64,000 nucleotides of DNA, from assembly GCA_964387625.1 (NCBI GenBank), contig CAYLWN010000001.1:75047-139046 (forward strand), read 5' to 3'. A model generated the notes under the pieces. It saw nothing but the letters and a program-made list of their open reading frames with translations, did no database searches and was not told the origin of the DNA. Shown here piece after piece: positions 51,537-60,506 of this stretch (position 1 is the first letter of the stretch; each line of letters opens with the position of its first letter). This DNA comes from CAYLWN01 sp964387625 (GTDB taxonomy: Bacteria > Patescibacteriota > Microgenomatia > UBA10105). The translations under genes and the position numbers were made by a program.

Positions 51537-52633
51537 ATATTGGAATAGATGGATATGAGGCCAATATAGCTCAAAGAGTAGGTATTGGTCAATATGCCTA
51601 TCAACTATTATCGGAAATTTATAAATTAGATGATATTAATCAATATACAATTTTTTTACCTAATAACCCTTTGACTGACATGCCAAAGCCGAGAACCGGT
51701 TGGACATATAAAATAGGTAGGTCCGGCTCGTTTTGGACAATACGGCAATTACCTGGGTTGATTAAAAGTATAAAACTGGATAGATTTTTTTCTCCAACGC
51801 ATTATTGCCCTTGGTTTACCAATCTACCAAAATTTATCTCCATTATGGACCTTTCTTATTTAAAATATCCGAAAATGTTTAAAATAAAAGATTTGATTCA
51901 ATTAAGATATTTAACAGCATATTCAATCAAACATGCACAAAAAGTATTCACTATTTCTGAATATTCAAAAAAAGAAATTATTGAGCAATATAATTACCCA
52001 AAAGACAATATAATTGTTACATATCCAGGAGTAAATAAAGTATATACAAAAATAAACAAATTCTTAGCTCAAAAACCTGAAATTTTTAATAAATATAATA
52101 TTTCGAAAAGATTCATTCTATTTGTTGGCACATTGCAACCGAGAAAAAATATTTCTAGATTAATTCAGGCTTTTAAGAGCATTGAAAGCGATTTACAGTT
52201 GGTGTTAATTGGGAAAAAAGGCTGGCTGTATGAATCAATATTAGCGCAAATAAATAAGGAAAATACGAATAATAAGATTATTTATATAGATTATATTGAA
52301 GAAAATGAATTGGCATATTTGTATAGCCAAGCTATTTGTTTAGTTTTACCGTCCTTATTTGAGGGTTTTGGTATGCCAGTTGTTGAAGCTATGAGCATGG
52401 GTTGTCCGGTTGTGGTGTCAAATAATTCAAGTCTTCCTGAAATTGCTCAAAATGCAGGAATTTACGTAAATCCTTTAAAAACAGAAGACATTGGCAAAGG
52501 CATCTTAAAAGCAGTAAAATTAACACCAGAGGAGCGAAGTAAGTTGATTAATCAAAATTACAAACAAGCACAAAAATTTACCTGGGAAAATTGTGCTAAA
52601 AAAACCATTGAGGTAATAACAGCTGACATTTAA
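51533..52633 (+). CDS. GT4 glycosyltransferase
   Basis: 366 residues from ATG 51533, which makes a 4-nt ATGA overlap with the previous stop; a longer frame opening at 51485 is less likely. It starts MNIGIDGYEANIAQRVGIGQ, has FISIMDLSYLKYPKMF and ISEYSKKEIIEQYNY, the donor domain from RFILFVGTLQPRKNISRLIQ, and the E-x7-E motif in FEGFGMPVVEAMSMGCPVVV. This is a classic retaining GT-B enzyme of the cytoplasmic membrane face. It is paralogous to its neighbours at 50433 and 59400, pointing to duplication with changed specificity. Confidence 0.88.
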   Translation: MNIGIDGYEANIAQRVGIGQYAYQLLSEIYKLDDINQYTIFLPNNPLTDMPKPRTGWTYKIGRSGSFWTIRQLPGLIKSIKLDRFFSPTHYCPWFTNLPKFISIMDLSYLKYPKMFKIKDLIQLRYLTAYSIKHAQKVFTISEYSKKEIIEQYNYPKDNIIVTYPGVNKVYTKINKFLAQKPEIFNKYNISKRFILFVGTLQPRKNISRLIQAFKSIESDLQLVLIGKKGWLYESILAQINKENTNNKIIYIDYIEENELAYLYSQAICLVLPSLFEGFGMPVVEAMSMGCPVVVSNNSSLPEIAQNAGIYVNPLKTEDIGKGILKAVKLTPEERSKLINQNYKQAQKFTWENCAKKTIEVITADI

Positions 52634-52635
52634 AT

Positions 52636-53229
52636 ATGAAAGATAGAATGGGAAATGAATTATCGACCAAACAAGTATTTTATAAAGGTATCAATAGAAT
52701 GGTTAACATCTGTTTAGATTTTGAACTGATGATTTTACGTTGGGTTGGGTATATTCCTATTCATGGTTTTAGAAATTTTTGCTATAAATTGGCTGGTATT
52801 AAATTCGGTAAAAACTCAACATTTCATATGTGGGCGAATTTTTATGAGCCAAAGAATATATCCATTGAAGAAGGCACGATTATTGGTAATAATGCGTTTT
52901 TGGACGGTAGGGAAAAAATCGAAATAGGAAATCATGTAGATATAGCCTCACACGTATCTATCTATAGCGGTAAACATGATTATGAAAGTGAAGATTTCAA
53001 GCCGGTATTTTATCCAGTGAAAATTGAGGATTATGTATTTATAGGTCCTCGGGTCATTATTCAACCTGGTGTTAAAATTGGTTACGGAGCAATTGTTGCT
53101 GCAGGCGCTGTTGTTACCAAAGATGTACTTCCATATTCCATAGTGGGTGGCGTCCCTGCGAATATTATTGGAGAACGTAAATTAAAAAATCTTCATTATC
53201 GTTTGGGTCGGGCACGTCTTTTTCAATAA
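52636..53229 (+). CDS. Hexapeptide-repeat acyltransferase (LbH, WbbJ-like)
   Basis: 197 residues. A short N-terminal helical region (YIPIHGFRNFCYKLAGI) is followed by left-handed beta-helix repeats: IGNNAFLDGREKIEIGNHVD, IASHVSIYSGKHDYE with the catalytic His in KHD, then the VFIGPRVIIQPGVKIGYGAI stretch and VVAAGAVVTKDVLPYSIVGG-type coils ending VPANIIGERK. Such trimeric enzymes O-acetylate sugars of polysaccharide repeats using acetyl-CoA. It starts 2 nt after the GT4 gene. Serine or maltose O-acetyltransferases share the fold, but the context favours a glycan substrate. Confidence 0.85.
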   Translation: MKDRMGNELSTKQVFYKGINRMVNICLDFELMILRWVGYIPIHGFRNFCYKLAGIKFGKNSTFHMWANFYEPKNISIEEGTIIGNNAFLDGREKIEIGNHVDIASHVSIYSGKHDYESEDFKPVFYPVKIEDYVFIGPRVIIQPGVKIGYGAIVAAGAVVTKDVLPYSIVGGVPANIIGERKLKNLHYRLGRARLFQ

Positions 53230-53257
53230 AAACAACTTTTTATAAATCTATCAAGAA

Positions 53258-53266
53258 TGGTATAAT
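53258..53266 (+). promoter_or_regulatory. Extended -10 promoter for the polymerase/GT-C fusion gene
   Basis: TGGTATAAT is a perfect extended -10 box in the 66-bp gap before the ATG at 53296. Transcription should start near 53273, giving a leader of about 23 nt without a Shine-Dalgarno motif. Confidence 0.5.
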
Positions 53267-53295
53267 TTTTTCTAGGTTTTTAAATTTAAAACAGC

Positions 53296-56200
53296 ATGAA
53301 TATTACCAGAAAATTTTTAAGTTGGTTTGATAACCATTTATTGTTCTTTTTGAGTGGTTTTTTACTCGCATTTATACCGCTTTTCCCCAAATTACCGCTC
53401 TTTGATGTTATTCCCGGTTACATAGTTAGGGTGAGACTCGAAGATTTTTTAATAGCAATAGCCATTATAATATGGCTAGTTCAATTATGGAGGAAAAAAA
53501 TTTCTTTTGGCCCAAATCCATTGGCAAAACCAATACTTATATATTTAACTGTGGGTTTATTATCGATGTTATCGGCTATTTTTATAACCCGAACTGTACC
53601 TCTTGAGATTTTGCATATAGGAAAAATGGCACTTCATTTCTTAAGAAGAATTGAATATTTTTCCCTATTTTTTATTTTTTATTCAACAGTTAAATCCATA
53701 AAACAAGTTAAAACATATCTTTTAATTTTAATCGTAACTATTTTAGGCGTAACTTTATACGGGTACGGTCAAAAATATTTATATTGGCCTGCTTTTTCCA
53801 CAATGAACCGTGAATTTTCCAAAGGATGGGCTTTGTATTTAACTCAACATGCAAGGGTAATATCAACATTTGGCGGTCATTATGATTTAGCAGCTTATGC
53901 AATGATGGCTTTAATTCTTTTGTGGAGTTTATTTTTCAATATAGAAAAAAAATTATATAAACTTATAATTTTTATTATTTTAGCCGGAACCTTTTGGCTT
54001 TTAATTCTGACTGCATCGCGTACATCTTTTATTGCTTATATGGTTGGTGTTACGGTTTTATTTGGGTTTTGGACTTTCCGTAAAGGGATTATGTGGTCGG
54101 CAAAAAGATGGTTTATTGTGACGGTTTTAAGCATGTTTGTTATGTTATCTTTTGGTGATTTGTCCGATAGGTTTACTAAATTACTTAAATTAGACCAAAG
54201 ATTAGGGGGAATCAAGTCATTACTCACACAACCGTTTAGCGCTCCACCAATTGGAGATAATATTGTTTTATTGGAAAATAATATTGAGGCGGTTACTTCA
54301 AAAAGTGATTTTCCACTATTGCCTATAAGACCATCTGATGTAACAGATATTATTCCTGAGGGGACTATTGCTACTCAAACAGCCAGCGGAGCTGCTATTA
54401 CAAAAGTTGTACAACGAAATTACTCAAAAACAGCTTTAGTTTATGATTTATCAACCGGAATAAGATTGGATGCTCTTTGGCCAAGAGCTATAGCCGGTTT
54501 TAAGAAAAATCCTTTATTAGGAACAGGATATTCAACATTAACAAAAATTCAAGTAAACGAATTTACAGAGGCTGAATCAACGGACAATGATTATTTGCGG
54601 GCATTGGGCGAAACCGGACTGTTGGGGTTATTGGCTTTTGGATGGATTTTAGTAGCTGCTTTATCTATGGTGTGGAAGGCTTATACCTCAATTACTGATA
54701 AAGTGATTTTTGGTATGATTACAGCACTGACAGCAATAATTATCGGTTTATTAGTTAATGCAGTTTATATTGATATATTTGAAGCATCAAAAGTTGCCTT
54801 ATACTTTTGGGCAATAACCGGCATTATTTTAGGGTCGATTAAAATAACTTCAGCTAATAAATTTCAACCTCCAAAATTATCATCAATTTCTGATTTGTCG
54901 TCTACTTTGCATAAGATAAAGCAAATCACCCAAAAAATTTATCGAAGTGACAAAACATATTTATTGATAATTATTATATTAGCTCTAGTTGTAAGACATT
55001 ACAAAATTTCCGAGCCTTTGGCAGATTGGCATTCTTGGAGACAGGCGGATACATCGGCAGTTACTAGAAATTTTGTTCGGTACGGATTGAATTTATTTTA
55101 TCCCAGATATGATGATTTATCTTCAATTGCATCCGGCATACCTAACCCGCAAGGATATAGATTTGTGGAATTTCCTTTATATAGTTTTTTTGCAGTTTTA
55201 ACTGATAAATTATTTCCGGGATATAACGTAGAATATTCTGGCAGGTTAACTTCAATTTTTGCCTCAATAGGAACTCTTATATTCCTATATTTCTTAGTTA
55301 AAAAATATTTAGGAGTAAGAGTAGGCATGTTAACTGCCGGTTTTTTTGCTTTGCTTCCGTATAACATTTTTTGGTCAAGAACTATTTTACCTGAACCAAC
55401 CCTCGTATTTCTTACAACAGCCATGCTCTATACATTTGATAAATGGGTGGAAACTTCAAAATGGAAATATTGGGTAATATCAGTTATATTTGCTGTTTTG
55501 AGTTTGCTAGTAAAATTTACAGCTGCTTTTTTTGTTATTCCGATGCTGTATTTAGCATGGAATAAATGGAAATTTAAAACTTTTACCAACATTTGGCTTT
55601 ATATTTATGCAATTTTAACAGTACTGCCTTTTATTGCCTGGCGGATACATATTTCTAAATATCCTGAAGGTGTACCAGCTTATCAATGGTTATTTAATGG
55701 TAATGGAATCAGATTTAAAGGTGCATGGTTTTGGTGGCTTTTCAGCGAAAGAATCGGTCATCTAATTCTGGGAACTTGGGGCGTAGGTTTATTTTTGTTG
55801 GGGATGATTAGACAGGTTAAAAATAAAATTACCGGTACTAACGTATGGTTCTTTCATTATTGGTTGACGGGTTTGATTATTTATTTAATAGTCTTCGCAA
55901 CCGGAAACGTACAACATGATTATTATCAAATTATTTTAGTACCAATTTTATGTATATTTTTGGCAATTGGAACTGATTTCTTATTAATAAAATCTGATTT
56001 GTTCCATCAATTTTTTTCAAAATTAGTATTAATAATTTGGATAGTTTTTATGTTGATGTTTGGCTGGTATCAAGCGAGGGATTTTTTCAATATCAATCAT
56101 CCGGAAATCGTAGAAGCAGGCAGGGAATTCGACAGAGTTATAAGTAATAATAAGGTTTTGGTAATTGCTCCATATGGAGGAGATACGGCATTTTTATATC

Positions 56201-56436
56201 AAACCGGAAGAAGAGGTTGGCCTTTGATGGAAGGCACAATTGATGAAATGATTGCCAAAGGAGCGCATTATTATATCAGCACTAATTTTGATGATACGAC
56301 TAATAAAATCATGCAAATGGCACTCAACAATCAATTGGGTAAAGATCAAATTCATCAATTTAAAATAATTAAACAAACCCCATCCTATGTAATAATTCAG
56401 TTAGTTCCGGATAAATTTCTTCCAAAAACAAACTAA
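53296..56436 (+). CDS. Fusion of O-antigen polymerase/ligase-like domain and GT-C glycosyltransferase
   Basis: 1046 residues in one uninterrupted frame. Residues 1-520 form a Wzy/WaaL-like membrane domain: helices, then LTASRTSFIAYMVGVTVL (near 238-255), a large external loop (about 290-430), and NPLLGTGYSTLTKIQVNE with STDNDYLRALGETGLLGLL (428-446), the Wzy_C pattern. A linker at about 520-550 leads to a second membrane domain with the GT-C loop LADWHSWRQADTSAVTRNF (575-593), RFVEFPLYSFFAVLTDKLFP and WSRTILPEPTLVFLTTAMLY. The first half should link or polymerise glycan units; the second should transfer a sugar from a lipid phosphate. Both halves are normal in length, so this is a true fusion, not readthrough of fragments. 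Confidence 0.85.
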   Translation: MNITRKFLSWFDNHLLFFLSGFLLAFIPLFPKLPLFDVIPGYIVRVRLEDFLIAIAIIIWLVQLWRKKISFGPNPLAKPILIYLTVGLLSMLSAIFITRTVPLEILHIGKMALHFLRRIEYFSLFFIFYSTVKSIKQVKTYLLILIVTILGVTLYGYGQKYLYWPAFSTMNREFSKGWALYLTQHARVISTFGGHYDLAAYAMMALILLWSLFFNIEKKLYKLIIFIILAGTFWLLILTASRTSFIAYMVGVTVLFGFWTFRKGIMWSAKRWFIVTVLSMFVMLSFGDLSDRFTKLLKLDQRLGGIKSLLTQPFSAPPIGDNIVLLENNIEAVTSKSDFPLLPIRPSDVTDIIPEGTIATQTASGAAITKVVQRNYSKTALVYDLSTGIRLDALWPRAIAGFKKNPLLGTGYSTLTKIQVNEFTEAESTDNDYLRALGETGLLGLLAFGWILVAALSMVWKAYTSITDKVIFGMITALTAIIIGLLVNAVYIDIFEASKVALYFWAITGIILGSIKITSANKFQPPKLSSISDLSSTLHKIKQITQKIYRSDKTYLLIIIILALVVRHYKISEPLADWHSWRQADTSAVTRNFVRYGLNLFYPRYDDLSSIASGIPNPQGYRFVEFPLYSFFAVLTDKLFPGYNVEYSGRLTSIFASIGTLIFLYFLVKKYLGVRVGMLTAGFFALLPYNIFWSRTILPEPTLVFLTTAMLYTFDKWVETSKWKYWVISVIFAVLSLLVKFTAAFFVIPMLYLAWNKWKFKTFTNIWLYIYAILTVLPFIAWRIHISKYPEGVPAYQWLFNGNGIRFKGAWFWWLFSERIGHLILGTWGVGLFLLGMIRQVKNKITGTNVWFFHYWLTGLIIYLIVFATGNVQHDYYQIILVPILCIFLAIGTDFLLIKSDLFHQFFSKLVLIIWIVFMLMFGWYQARDFFNINHPEIVEAGREFDRVISNNKVLVIAPYGGDTAFLYQTGRRGWPLMEGTIDEMIAKGAHYYISTNFDDTTNKIMQMALNNQLGKDQIHQFKIIKQTPSYVIIQLVPDKFLPKTN

Positions 56437-56439
56437 TTT

Positions 56440-57630
56440 ATGAAGATACTGATGCTGACTCCTTATTTGCCTTATCCGCTTTTATCAGGGGGACAAATCC
56501 GGTCATTTAATTTATTAAAAAATTTAGCATCAAAACATCAGATAACACTGGTAGCTTTGATAAAGCATGATAATGAGAAACAATTTATTCCATACATTCA
56601 GCAATATTGTCATAAAGTAATTGTAGCTAAAAGACCGGAAAAACCCTGGACTTTTAGAAATATTATCAAAACAATTTTTGGATTATATCCATTTTTAGTA
56701 GTAAGAAATTTTTCATCTGAAGCAAAAACCGCGGTTATCGAAGAATTAAAAACTAATAAATTTGATTTAATTCATGCTGAAACCTTTTACGTAATGCCTC
56801 ACATTCCTAAAACAAATGTGCCAATCTTGTTGGTTGAACAAACAATAGAATATTTAGTTTATCAACATTTTGTTGATACATTAAAAATCTTTTTTTTAAG
56901 ATGGTTATTTGCAATAGATGTATATAAAATCCGTTATTGGGAAGAATATTATTGGAAACAAGCGAAAAGAATTGTGGCTATGTCCGAGCCGGATAAACTG
57001 ATGATGAAAAAACGGCTTAAGTCATTGGATGTTTCAATTGTACCCAACGGTGTTGACTGTGACTTTTTTACATTCAGAAAAAATATTCCTAAAGATAACA
57101 GCACAATTTTATTCGTTGGTAATTTCAAATGGTTGCAAAACCGGGAAGCAGTACTTGAATTGGTTAATAAAATTTGGCCAAAAATTTCAACAAAAGTTAA
57201 AACTGCAAAATTATGGATTGTTGGTAAATTCCCTACAAGAGAAATTTTAGCTCTAAATAGCGTACGTATTAAAATATCTGCAGATGTTGAAGATATCAGG
57301 GATGCTTATTACAAATCAGACGTATTATTGGCGCCGATTTATGGACCCGGTGGTACCAGATACAAGATACTTGAAGCCATGGCGTCAGGTATACCAGTTG
57401 TCACTACGCCGCAAGGCATAGAAGGTTTAGGAGTGATAGATGGAAAACAAGCCATAATCAGAAAAAATTTGGATGATTTAGCTCAGGCGACAATTGAAGT
57501 ATTAAAAAATAAAAATTTATATGCAACGTTATCCGAAAATGCAAATGCTATAGTTAGAAATACCTATAATTGGGAAGTAATTGCCAGATCGCTAGATAAA
57601 ATATATGAGGATGTAGCGCATGAAAAATGA
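56440..57630 (+). CDS. GT4 glycosyltransferase
   Basis: 396 residues. The start MKILMLTPYLPYPLLSGGQI has the glycine-rich acceptor-side loop of GT-B enzymes. DLIHAETFYVMPHIPKTNVP follows, then IVPNGVDCDFF at the linker and the donor domain beginning STILFVGNFKWLQNREAVLE. PIYGPGGTRYKILEAMASGI carries the terminal Glu of the usual E-x7-E; the first Glu position is occupied by the GGTRYK segment. This variant is common in XrtA/EpsH-associated and related GT4 proteins. It starts 3 nt after the fusion gene and opens a run of five glycosyltransferases. Confidence 0.86.
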   Translation: MKILMLTPYLPYPLLSGGQIRSFNLLKNLASKHQITLVALIKHDNEKQFIPYIQQYCHKVIVAKRPEKPWTFRNIIKTIFGLYPFLVVRNFSSEAKTAVIEELKTNKFDLIHAETFYVMPHIPKTNVPILLVEQTIEYLVYQHFVDTLKIFFLRWLFAIDVYKIRYWEEYYWKQAKRIVAMSEPDKLMMKKRLKSLDVSIVPNGVDCDFFTFRKNIPKDNSTILFVGNFKWLQNREAVLELVNKIWPKISTKVKTAKLWIVGKFPTREILALNSVRIKISADVEDIRDAYYKSDVLLAPIYGPGGTRYKILEAMASGIPVVTTPQGIEGLGVIDGKQAIIRKNLDDLAQATIEVLKNKNLYATLSENANAIVRNTYNWEVIARSLDKIYEDVAHEK

Positions 57631-58507
57631 AATTGATTTATCCATAATAATTGTTTCTTTTAACACAAAAAAAATAATTGATAATTGTTTAAATTCAATT
57701 TTCCAATCATTAAAAAACAGTAAGTTTACTTCTGAAACAATTGTTATTGATAACGGTTCAATTGATGGATCAGTGGATTTGATAAAACAAAAATATCCGC
57801 AAGTTAGATTAAATTCTAATAAAACTAATTTGGGGTTTGGTAAAGCAAACAATCAAGGGACATTAATCTCTAAAGGTAATTATTTATTGTTTCTGAACTC
57901 TGATACGGTTGTTATAAATTGTGCCATAGATAAATTATATGATTTTACAAAATCTAACAATGGAAAAATGATTTGCGGGGGGAAATTATTTAATTTAGAT
58001 ATGAGTCCTCAACCATCGTGCGGTCCCCAATATTCATTGATCAACATATTTATTGCGTTATTTTTAAAAGGTGATTATTTTGGATTAACCCGTTATTCTC
58101 CTAATAAGATAACTAACGTTGATTGGATAATGGGTGCCTGCATGATGATGTCTAAAAATTTATTTAATACTGTTGGTGGATTTGACGAAGGAATTTTTAT
58201 GTATATGGAGGAAATAGATTTTGAATACAGAGCAAGAATGCTTAAATTTAATATTCAATTTTTTCCAGATGCTCATTTTATCCATCTTGGAGCAGCTAGC
58301 GGTGAAGGTCGAAATAGAGCGATATTAAATGTATTTAAAGGATTTAAATATTATTATAAAAAACATTTTGGATTTTGGAAGAACATATTACTGAATCTGA
58401 TTTTAATATCTAAATCATTAATCTCGATATTATTATTTACAATTATTATAAACAATTCTAAGAAAAAATTATATTTAGAGGCGTTAAAAATTTCTGTATC
58501 TAAATGA
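57620..58507 (+). CDS. GT2 glycosyltransferase, rhamnosyltransferase (WbbL)-like
   Basis: 295 residues. The motifs are SIIIVSFNTKKIIDNCLNSI, IDNGSIDGS, NLGFGKANNQGTLISKGNYL and LFLNSDTVV (the metal-binding S-D-T), followed by DWIMGACMMMSKNLFNTVGG, FDEGIFMYMEEIDFEYRARM and the catalytic E-E-x-D region. These blocks are those of WbbL/RfbN-type enzymes that add rhamnose or other 6-deoxyhexoses. A hydrophobic C-terminal stretch may bind membrane. It begins inside the GT4 gene (11-nt overlap) and overlaps the next GT2 gene by 4 nt, of which it is a paralog. Confidence 0.88.
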   Translation: MKNEIDLSIIIVSFNTKKIIDNCLNSIFQSLKNSKFTSETIVIDNGSIDGSVDLIKQKYPQVRLNSNKTNLGFGKANNQGTLISKGNYLLFLNSDTVVINCAIDKLYDFTKSNNGKMICGGKLFNLDMSPQPSCGPQYSLINIFIALFLKGDYFGLTRYSPNKITNVDWIMGACMMMSKNLFNTVGGFDEGIFMYMEEIDFEYRARMLKFNIQFFPDAHFIHLGAASGEGRNRAILNVFKGFKYYYKKHFGFWKNILLNLILISKSLISILLFTIIINNSKKKLYLEALKISVSK

Positions 58508-59403
58508 AACTATCAATAATTATCGTAAACTACTACGTAGAAACATACTTAAAGAAGTGTATAGATTCGTTAATCGATAATTACGAATCAAATTTTAAAA
58601 ACGGCGAATTTGAAATAATAATTGGCGACAATGGATCACAAAATCATGCCTTAGATTTTGTAAAAACTTATGGTGATTATATAAAATTAATCAGAAATAA
58701 TAATAATTTAGGCTATGCTAAAGCAAATAATATATGTATACAATCAGCTCAAGGTGAATATGTTTTACTATTAAATCCGGATACTATAGTTTATAAAAAT
58801 ACTCTGACCAAATTAATTAAATATCTGGATGAGCACTTAAAGGTAGGTTTAGCAACCTGTCGGATATTGTTACCTGATGGAAGTATTGACGATGCATCAC
58901 ATAGAGGATTTCCCACGCCATGGCGGGCATTTACTTATTTTTCCGGCTTAGGAAAAATGTTTCCCAATTCTCAATTTTTAAACGGTTATCATTTAGGTTA
59001 TCAAAATATGAATTCAGTTCATGAAATTGAGGCTTGTGTAGGTGCTTTTATGTTAATCAGAAAAGAGGTAGGAGAAAGTTTAAATTGGCTGGATGAGGAC
59101 TTTTTTTGGTATGGTGAAGATCTGGACTTTTGTTATAGAGTAAAAAAAATAAATTACCAGGTAATGTATGTTCCAAGCGTCTCAATTTTGCATTATAAAG
59201 GAATTGCCAGTGGTATTAAGAAGCATTCTCAAAACATAGCTAAAGCTGATAGGAAAACAATCATATTGGCAATTAAAGCCAGATACGAGGCCATGCGTTT
59301 ATTTTATAAAAAACATTATTTAACCAAATATCCTTCAATTGTCACAAATTTTATTTTACTGGCAATTTGGATTAAAGAAAAAATCAACTTTTTATTTATA
59401 TGA
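58504..59403 (+). CDS. GT2 glycosyltransferase, rhamnosyltransferase (WbbL)-like
   Basis: 299 residues. The motifs are SIIIVNYYVETYLKKCIDSL, IGDNGSQNHA, LGYAKANNICIQSAQGEYVL and LLNPDTIV at the metal site. CVGAFMLIRKEVGESLNWLD and FWYGEDLDFCYRVKKINYQV contain the catalytic E-D-x-D region. It is in the same WbbL-like class as the preceding gene and linked by 4-nt overlaps on both sides. Two such neighbours probably add successive deoxyhexose residues of the repeat unit. No dTDP-rhamnose synthesis genes are in the window, so the sugar may be another 6-deoxyhexose. Confidence 0.88.
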   Translation: MKLSIIIVNYYVETYLKKCIDSLIDNYESNFKNGEFEIIIGDNGSQNHALDFVKTYGDYIKLIRNNNNLGYAKANNICIQSAQGEYVLLLNPDTIVYKNTLTKLIKYLDEHLKVGLATCRILLPDGSIDDASHRGFPTPWRAFTYFSGLGKMFPNSQFLNGYHLGYQNMNSVHEIEACVGAFMLIRKEVGESLNWLDEDFFWYGEDLDFCYRVKKINYQVMYVPSVSILHYKGIASGIKKHSQNIAKADRKTIILAIKARYEAMRLFYKKHYLTKYPSIVTNFILLAIWIKEKINFLFI

Positions 59404-60506
59404 AAATTGGTATCGATTGTAGACTTTGGAATGAAACCGGTGTTGGCAGATATATAAGAGCATTAGTGAGTCAATTGCAAAAAATTGATCACAAAAATGA
59501 TTATGTATTATTTTTGCCAAAACTTGAATTTAATAATATTACTTTGTCTAATCAAAAATGGTCTAAAATTTTAGCAGATGTTTCCTGGCATTCCTGGGAG
59601 GAACAATTTAAAATGCCAAATATTTATAAATTCTCAAAGGCAGACTTAATACACATTCCTTACTTTTCAGTGCCAATTTTTATCAAACAACCGTATATTG
59701 TTACCATTCATGATTTAACAATTTCACATTATGCTACAGGTAAAGCTACAACCAAACCAATGCCAATTTACTTAATAAAAAGACTTGCATATAATTTGAT
59801 ACTTAAACAAGCTGTTTCAAAATCAAACAAAATTTTAACAGTATCAAATTACGTAAAAAATCAATTAATACGGGAATTTAATTTAAATCCTCGTAAAGTA
59901 GTAGTGACTTATGAATCCGGAGAATTGGAAGATAAACTAATACCTGAAAAAGCGTCAAATTTGCCCACTAATTATTGTTTATATGTAGGTAACGCGCATC
60001 CTCATAAAAATTTAGAAAAACTGCTTTATGCATTTGCAAAAGTACGAAAAGAATTACCGGGATTCAAATTATTTCTAATTGGTAAAGATGACTATTTTTA
60101 TACAAGATTGAAAAAATATGCAGAAAAACTTCAGTTAACTGATGGTGTTTTTTTTATAAACTCGATTTCAAATTCAGAATTACCAAATTGGTACAATAAA
60201 GCCACATTATTGGTTTTTCCATCACTTTCAGAAGGTTTCGGAATTCCCGGGCTGGAAGCAATGAATTGCAATTGTCCTGTAGTTGCATCAAACATTCCGG
60301 TTTTTAAAGAAATTTATGGCGATGCAGCGGTTTATTTCAATCCTAATTCAATTGATGATATGGCTCTTAAAATAATCCAACTTTTAAAAAATAAACAATT
60401 GCTATTAGATTTAATAGAAAAAGGGAAAATACAAGCTAAAAAATATTCATGGGAAAAAACAGCTACAGAGACTCTTAAAGTATATGAAAATAGCCTTAGT
60501 ATATGA
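59400..60506 (+). CDS. GT4 glycosyltransferase
   Basis: 368 residues. It starts MKIGIDCRLWNETGVGRYIR, then IVTIHDLTISHYATGKATTK, VSNYVKNQLIREFNLNPRKV, the donor domain NYCLYVGNAHPHKNLEKLLY, and the E-x7-E motif in SEGFGIPGLEAMNCNCPVVA. This is the mannosyltransferase-like GT4 subgroup also represented at 50433 and 51533. The next gene starts 23 nt before its stop. Together with the ManC gene at 61575, a mannosyl donor is a fair guess, but the sequence does not prove it. Confidence 0.88.
   Translation: MKIGIDCRLWNETGVGRYIRALVSQLQKIDHKNDYVLFLPKLEFNNITLSNQKWSKILADVSWHSWEEQFKMPNIYKFSKADLIHIPYFSVPIFIKQPYIVTIHDLTISHYATGKATTKPMPIYLIKRLAYNLILKQAVSKSNKILTVSNYVKNQLIREFNLNPRKVVVTYESGELEDKLIPEKASNLPTNYCLYVGNAHPHKNLEKLLYAFAKVRKELPGFKLFLIGKDDYFYTRLKKYAEKLQLTDGVFFINSISNSELPNWYNKATLLVFPSLSEGFGIPGLEAMNCNCPVVASNIPVFKEIYGDAAVYFNPNSIDDMALKIIQLLKNKQLLLDLIEKGKIQAKKYSWEKTATETLKVYENSLSI

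Noticed and set aside
55098..55424. 108-codon minus-strand open frame inside the polymerase/GT-C fusion gene
   Set aside because: It lies antisense to a continuous 1046-codon gene with recognisable GT-C motifs, and shows no family features.
53296..56436. Two adjacent genes merged by sequencing error
   Set aside because: The frame is open throughout the linker with normal codon use, no stop is bypassed, and both domains are full-length. An assembly error that exactly removes stops is less likely than a fusion.
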